From NCBI RefSeq assembly GCF_000745975.1, contig NZ_JQKJ01000032.1:1-40394 (forward strand): a stretch of DNA of 40,394 nt, in the 5' to 3' direction. Positions within the stretch are counted from its first letter, which is position 1; the number at the start of each line of letters is the position of its first letter. This document shows positions 36,553 to 40,394 of the stretch, one piece after another. Both the position numbers and the translations under genes were made by a program. The notes beneath the pieces were generated by a model. The model saw nothing but the letters and a program-made list of their open reading frames with translations. It was not told the DNA's origin and ran no database searches. Source of the stretch: Desulfobacter vibrioformis DSM 8776 (lineage in GTDB: Bacteria > Desulfobacterota > Desulfobacteria > Desulfobacterales > Desulfobacteraceae).

Positions 36553-36726
36553 TTATTTTTTATTTTTTGACAAATAGCCTTTGGCATAATCCGCATAACA
36601 ACGATTCAGATAGGTATTAAAATCAATTTTTCCGGTCATGTATTCATACTCAAGTTTTGTTATGCTGCTTTTGCCGTTTCTCTTTACCTGTTGATAAAGG
36701 TGGTCTTTCAATTCTCTTGGGTTCAT
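36553..36726 (-). CDS. Small charged prophage protein (57 aa)
   Basis: The ATG at 36726 is preceded by the ribosome site GGGGGAGAAG. The 57-residue product is basic and hydrophilic (MNPRELKDHLYQQVK at the front, GYLSKNKK at the end), with helices likely. Its first 77 bases overlap the zot 3' end in another frame. I know no family. It ends just before the GC-rich inverted repeats and could be a small regulator of replication. Confidence 0.5.
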   Translation of the reverse strand: MNPRELKDHLYQQVKRNGKSSITKLEYEYMTGKIDFNTYLNRCYADYAKGYLSKNKK

Positions 36727-37768
36727 CTTCTCCCCCTGTTTCTACGGGACAAAGGCAATACAGATCATTGCCGGAAACTTTGACTTTCATGTCAAATTCA
36801 TTTAAAGGCACAAAGGCATTGGTCAATGGATGCATAACAGTCACATGCCCGTATCCATCCATCCAATAAGATACAGACCGCCATTCTTTTTCTATCTCTT
36901 TGGGTTTAGGGATTTTTGAACCTGGATTAGAACTTGAATTTTCGGAGTGAGCAGCCCCGCCGCCTAAATGACTTTTGGCATAATCAAAAAGGAATATAGA
37001 TATAACCCCCATGCCCACGATAAATAAAAACAATCGAAAAACAGGTTTTTTTGTTTTAACGTCTTCTTTATGACTCATGGATTTATAGGTTTTATAAATG
37101 CGGGCATCGGGTTTTACGACAATGGGAATTTGATTTGTTTTGGTGTCGTCGGAATATTCGTTATATTTGAATTCACCAAATACGCTTAAGGTCCTTGGTT
37201 TGGCACGGGTTTCGGTCTCAAAAAGGGCAACAATGCCCCGATGCAGTTTTGTGCTGTGTTGGGTGTCGCAAAAAATTGAAAAACCAAAATGCCGATGCTT
37301 TTCAAAGAAAAAAAGAACATCGCGGACCCAATTAGCCCGGCCCAGCTCTTTGGAATCAAAATACCTTTGCGATTCTTCAATCAGATAAATAACCGGACCA
37401 AATTTATCCAAAAGCTGTTTTTGATAATCATAGGAAAAAAACCAGCGGACTTTTTCATCCAGGAATTTATAATAAAATTCGTCAATGACATCCTGCATGG
37501 AATCCATATCGATGTCATTGCCGCCAATATTTTTAATGAATGCCGCTTTGGCCAACTGCTGGCAACGCTCATTCATCAAAGTTTCTATGTCATAGTGTTG
37601 GAGGGTCAGGCCTTATATATTGGAAATGAGAACCTTGTCTTTATGTTCATCCTTCAGAACAAACCGTTCAGTCTCTTTGTCCCAGGTGCAAAACAGATCA
37701 ATGAAGGATTTGACCATCAGGTAAGTTTTACCGGCTCCGGGAACGCCGGTATTTAGTTTCATCACCAT
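36650..37768 (-). pseudogene. zot: Zot/pI phage assembly ATPase split by an in-frame TAA
   Basis: From ATG 37768 the frame reads MVMKLNTGVPGAGKTYLMVK, with Walker A GVPGAGKT, then SNI followed by TAA at 37613-37615. The same frame continues as GLTLQHYDIETLMN and on with Walker B VIYLIEE, a transmembrane helix (about LFLFIVGMGVISIFLFD) and a periplasmic tail. A single-base change such as AAA to TAA explains this; SNIKGL would then match the usual Zot wording. The total of 372 sense codons is normal for Zot. It powers virion extrusion together with the secretin. The second half has no good start of its own. Confidence 0.85.
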
Positions 37769-37771
37769 GGC

Positions 37772-38101
37772 TTAGCCTTTATGTAAAAAACCGAGAACAA
37801 AACGCATCACAATAAAGGTCGAAAGGATTTGAAAACAGGTTTGCAATTGAAGTCTTTGGGCAATCCAGGCAGCCAAATCGGTAAATTCAACAACCGTGCT
37901 CTGATAGGCACTTCCGTCAAAATAAACATTAACAAATTCCAGAACCTTTTCGCCGACAGTATTGAAACTCTTATAAAGCGCCCAGGGAACCAACACCGTT
38001 GTCAAACCAAGCATGAGTGCTTTAAAGGCTTTCCAGACAAAAATTGTGATCAATATACTTTTTATTAGCCCAATTATTCTTGATAGATCGAAAACAGGCA
38101 T
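37772..38101 (-). CDS. Minor coat protein pVI-like (DUF2523-type)
   Basis: The 109-residue protein is mostly hydrophobic: two to three transmembrane segments (IIGLIKSILITIFVWKAFKA, VLVPWALYKSF and ILSTFIVMRFVLGFL). This matches the pVI/DUF2523 protein between pIII and Zot in many inoviruses; it holds the terminal pIII to the capsid. The start overlaps the pIII stop (TAATG), pointing to translational coupling. Confidence 0.75.
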   Translation of the reverse strand: MPVFDLSRIIGLIKSILITIFVWKAFKALMLGLTTVLVPWALYKSFNTVGEKVLEFVNVYFDGSAYQSTVVEFTDLAAWIAQRLQLQTCFQILSTFIVMRFVLGFLHKG

Positions 38102-39381
38102 TAGAACCCCTTTCCGGTGATCACATGGACCAATCCGATTAAAGTGGTGAAGGAGACTAAAAGATTTCCAAAGGCTATAAATCCGGCTTCTAAATCACTG
38201 ATGTCCAGAATATGGGTACCTAATTCACCTAAATTCAAGGTTGCCGTTGGGGACCCGCTTGAATATTCAAAGCCGCTGTTCGTAAGGACCGTTGTAATTG
38301 GATTGCTGCTTATTAATTCTTGGACCCAGGTTTCCTCTATGAGTTTGCCATGGTCCTGGTAGTCGCCGTCTTCACCTTCAACGAGTTCACCGTTGATATC
38401 ATCGCCAAGCAGCGAATCAATGTCCATATTTTCAAAATCTGTTTTTCCTTGATTAGCCTCTTCTTTATATTCTTTTTTTGTAGCTTTCAAAAAATCTTCA
38501 ATATCACCAACGTTGCGATTAGTATTGGCTACAGCGGCCCGCATTTTTTTTACCTGTTCATCTAAAGATTTCCCATAACCAGCTATTTTCCCAAGGCCAT
38601 CCACGGTTTTAGATGTATTATCAACGGTTTTGGTGGTTTTTTCTGCTTCTGTGTCTGTATCCTGGGAAGGGGTACCTGTTGGCATCTCCGGATCAGCAAC
38701 AACAGGATCAGGCTGAGTGGGTATAACATCAGGTTCACCAATTTGGGGGAAATCATCATCAGATATGGGTTTATCTCCGGGAGTTTGCCAACCAGAATCA
38801 TAAACTTTTTCTAAAGGATCAACGTCAACCTCAAAAATATCGCCAGTTACATATTTATCACCCCTGGAAGTTTCCCATAACTCGGCACAAATTATATCAG
38901 AGCCAGCACATTTATATTGCCCGATTTTGCGAATTAAATAAGGTTGTTCATCGTCCGGATAAAAATCGTTTTCGTCCGGTATGCCGTCGCCATCTGAATC
39001 ACCAATTATACAAGCGGTCTGAGTGCCATAAGAGGCACAATACCATGGACCCCATAGCACGGGGACACCTGACACATTCCAACAACCATATTTATTGCGA
39101 AGACAAACTAACGATGCACCATTAATTATTATATTCTGATAAGAAGTATCCCACCAACCAGGATCACCAGATGAACATGTACCTATAGCATCAGATCCGG
39201 CCCCACTCTCGCGACTACTCTGTGCTATAGCCGAAGCCTCACTCAGAGTTTCTGCATGACCGACAATTTGATCAGAACTACTAAGCCCGGAAGCTACATT
39301 CACACAATCTGCATGTGCAAAAGGTGACATTAAACATGCAGATATCAGCACACCGATTAAAAAATATAATAATTGTTTCAT
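38101..39381 (-). CDS. Minor coat/adsorption protein pIII-like
   Basis: The 426-residue protein starts with a signal peptide (LLYFLIGVLISACLMSPFAHA). It has an N-terminal Cys-containing region with GDSDGDGIPDENDFYPDD (128-144), a calcium-binding thrombospondin-type-3-like motif, a Pro/Thr/Asp-rich linker, a coiled helical part and one C-terminal membrane anchor (IAFGNLLVSFTTLIGLVHV). That plan fits the receptor-binding pIII of filamentous phages. Its place between the coat protein and the pVI gene supports this. The receptor is unknown. Confidence 0.75.
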   Translation of the reverse strand: MKQLLYFLIGVLISACLMSPFAHADCVNVASGLSSSDQIVGHAETLSEASAIAQSSRESGAGSDAIGTCSSGDPGWWDTSYQNIIINGASLVCLRNKYGCWNVSGVPVLWGPWYCASYGTQTACIIGDSDGDGIPDENDFYPDDEQPYLIRKIGQYKCAGSDIICAELWETSRGDKYVTGDIFEVDVDPLEKVYDSGWQTPGDKPISDDDFPQIGEPDVIPTQPDPVVADPEMPTGTPSQDTDTEAEKTTKTVDNTSKTVDGLGKIAGYGKSLDEQVKKMRAAVANTNRNVGDIEDFLKATKKEYKEEANQGKTDFENMDIDSLLGDDINGELVEGEDGDYQDHGKLIEETWVQELISSNPITTVLTNSGFEYSSGSPTATLNLGELGTHILDISDLEAGFIAFGNLLVSFTTLIGLVHVITGKGF

Positions 39382-39404
39382 TTTTCAATCCTTACAATCC
39401 TTAT

Positions 39405-39437
39405 AAAAAAGGGCAGATAGTTGCCTACCTGCCCTTT
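39405..39437 (-). terminator. Terminator between coat and adsorption genes
   Basis: On the minus strand AAAGGGCAGGTAG pairs with CTATCTGCCCTTT (one unpaired position) around a GCAA loop, followed by a run of T. Ff phages have a central terminator at the same place, after gene VIII, which keeps coat transcripts high. Confidence 0.85.
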
Positions 39438-39470
39438 CAGTGTTTGGGGAATCATGAAACCGGTCTCAGA

Positions 39471-39752
39471 CTAACGGCCCAGGAGTCCCAGGCCTTTTTT
39501 GATGCCCCAGAAAGCTACCAGAGCACCAATCAGGAAAGTTGCAATTGCAACATAATCCGAAGTATCAACAGTGACCGTGGACAGATCCAGGGCGGCTTTA
39601 GCCGGTTTGGCAGTCAAAACGGTTCCGGTAATGCCCGCACCGATAGCGGCACATGCGGTTTTGGTTTTGTTGGACACTTTGGAAATGCCCGCACCAATGG
39701 CGGTGCATACGGTTTTCATTTTGGTGAATACTTTTTTTACGGTCTTTCTCAT
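39471..39752 (-). CDS. Major coat protein pVIII-like
   Basis: The 93-residue precursor has a long basic-then-hydrophobic leader ending in AKPAKA, a likely signal-peptidase site, and a mature part of about 40 residues: ALDLSTVTVDTSDYVA followed by a hydrophobic helix and KKGLGLLGR. An acidic N-end, a central membrane helix and a basic C-end are the hallmarks of filamentous coat proteins. The leader contains an internal repeat (KMKTVCTAIGAGI and KTKTACAAIGAGI). Confidence 0.8.
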   Translation of the reverse strand: MRKTVKKVFTKMKTVCTAIGAGISKVSNKTKTACAAIGAGITGTVLTAKPAKAALDLSTVTVDTSDYVAIATFLIGALVAFWGIKKGLGLLGR

Positions 39753-39769
39753 GGTTCTAATCCTTTTTT

Positions 39770-39868
39770 TTAAATGTTTTTAATGACGCCGTACCAGAAC
39801 AGCGCCGCGACAACGATGCCGGCCAAACCCATAAGGCCGGAAAATAAGATTTCTTCGGTTAGTTCCAT
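39770..39868 (-). CDS. Tiny membrane protein (32 aa), possible minor coat protein
   Basis: ATG 39868 follows GGGGAAT. The 32-residue product is one membrane helix (LMGLAGIVVAALFWYGV) with an acidic start and a single Lys near its end. It lies just upstream of the coat gene, where pVII/pIX-like proteins are expected. Confidence 0.55.
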   Translation of the reverse strand: MELTEEILFSGLMGLAGIVVAALFWYGVIKNI

Positions 39869-39880
39869 AGATTCCCCAAT

Positions 39881-40030
39881 CTATGCCCGTTGAATCAGTT
39901 TGATAATTGCAACTGGGACAAAAGCTAACAGGCCACCGGCAGAGACAAGCGAGAAAAAGAAGTTGAACATGTCTGCGCCTTGTACGCCTGAAATGAATTC
40001 AATGATTATGAGTGAATTGCCGTCAATCAT
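39881..40030 (-). CDS. Small membrane protein (49 aa), possible minor coat protein
   Basis: The 49-residue product has a long hydrophobic segment (FFFSLVSAGGLLAFVPVAII) and a short basic end. The ribosome site is not clear. It is the most upstream visible phage gene and is 12 bases from the next tiny gene. Confidence 0.45.
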   Translation of the reverse strand: MIDGNSLIIIEFISGVQGADMFNFFFSLVSAGGLLAFVPVAIIKLIQRA

Positions 40031-40098
40031 TACAGAACATCAAGGATGGTTATGGCCTGGCCGGACATATTAAGTACATGGACAAAAATAAATCCATA

Positions 40099-40394
40099 TT
40101 AAGAAAACGAAACCGTAAATTCCTTACCGACGTTTGCCAATATATTATCTAACTCAGCTTTCAAAAATTCAAATCCTTTATAAGCTGAAGCTGATAACCA
40201 GAAGTACTTGATATGTCTCCATAAAATTTCAATCAGATTCAACTCCGGTGAATATTTGGGGATAAAGTAGAGAAAAAGCCCTCTTTCTTCCCATTTCTCA
40301 ATTTGAGCCTTAAAAATGGAGCTGTGATGTATTGGAGCATTATCTATAACAACGATGGTTCTTTTGGTAATGTAAGATGAAAAAGCATCAAAGC
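40099..40394 (-). CDS. IS630-family transposase, C-terminal part (5' end outside window)
   Basis: The frame runs from the window edge to the TAA at 40101-40099, 97 residues. It shows VVIDNAPIHHSS with the second catalytic Asp and FIPKYSPELNLIEILWRHIK with the final Glu, the DDE (DxnD-E) motifs of IS630/Tc1-mariner-like transposases. The first catalytic Asp lies outside the window. It borders the prophage right side and may have inserted into it or beside it. Confidence 0.9.
   Translation of the reverse strand, partial: FDAFSSYITKRTIVVIDNAPIHHSSIFKAQIEKWEERGLFLYFIPKYSPELNLIEILWRHIKYFWLSASAYKGFEFLKAELDNILANVGKEFTVSFS

Larger units (their letters stand above)
30506..40098. mobile_element. Inovirus-type (filamentous phage) prophage at ssrA
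   Basis: All genes from 30526 to 40030 read leftward and form a filamentous-phage set: tyrosine integrase next to tmRNA, HUH replication initiator, secretin (pIV), Zot/pI ATPase, pVI-like and pIII-like proteins, major coat protein and tiny membrane proteins. At least 9.5 kb is present, longer than most Ff-like phages because of cargo genes between secretin and integrase. The left edge is the tmRNA 3' end. The right edge is uncertain: no copy of the tmRNA end is seen before the IS630 gene starting at 40099. Zot is broken by a stop codon, so the copy may be defective. Confidence 0.88.

Noticed and set aside
37613-37615. Recoding of the Zot stop as an unusual amino acid
   Set aside because: The codon is TAA, not TAG or TGA, and no stimulatory structure was seen nearby, so a plain nonsense mutation is the simpler reading.
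1-40394. CRISPR arrays or rRNA genes
   Set aside because: No regularly spaced repeats and no rRNA-like segments were seen on either strand.

Overview
The window looks like a chromosome segment of a deltaproteobacterial (Desulfobacterales-like) organism. This is inferred from the style of the housekeeping proteins, the long class I adenylate cyclase fusion and the moderate-GC core genes; no marker in the window fixes the genus. Three zones are visible.

Zone 1 (1 to about 6030) is AT-rich accessory DNA. It holds a transposase C-terminus cut by the window edge, a SWIM-family protein lacking its front part, a tiny membrane protein, a J-domain protein, a GFA-domain protein flanked by two near-identical palindromes, two very small genes with good ribosome sites, an unrecognised 374-residue protein, and a UPF0270 gene lying between two C-terminal remnants of tyrosine recombinases. 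The second remnant ends 49 bases from the 3' end of a tRNA-Lys(CTT) gene, so the zone reads as a decayed island at that tRNA.

Zone 2 (6081 to 30505) is core genome. gluQ runs rightward and meets a long leftward block: topA, dprA, a YbgF/CpoB-type protein, secF, secD, yajC, a LysM-like membrane protein, RNase G, then mltF, parC and parE. To the right are a 1291-residue class I adenylate cyclase with HEAT-like and pentapeptide-repeat regions ahead of the catalytic domain, a LOG-family protein, the PTS phosphocarrier HPr and Enzyme I, and the trans-translation pair smpB and ssrA (tmRNA, tag ADDYNYAVAA).

Zone 3 (30506 to about 40098) is a filamentous-phage (inovirus-type) prophage lying directly against the 3' end of the tmRNA gene. 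All its genes read leftward. In transcription order they are two tiny membrane proteins, major coat protein with a long leader, a hairpin terminator, a pIII-like adsorption protein, a pVI-like protein, the Zot/pI assembly ATPase, a 57-residue protein, a HUH replication initiator, the pIV-like secretin, a cargo set (methyltransferase-like protein, small protein, DUF4417 protein, zinc-ribbon protein) and a tyrosine integrase. The Zot gene is interrupted by an in-frame TAA between its Walker A and Walker B segments, so this copy may be unable to assemble virions unaided. A GC-rich set of nested inverted repeats between the 57-residue gene and rep is the best candidate for the replication origin or packaging signal. 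The right end is bounded by an IS630-type transposase that runs off the window, and no second copy of the tmRNA 3' end (attR) was found.
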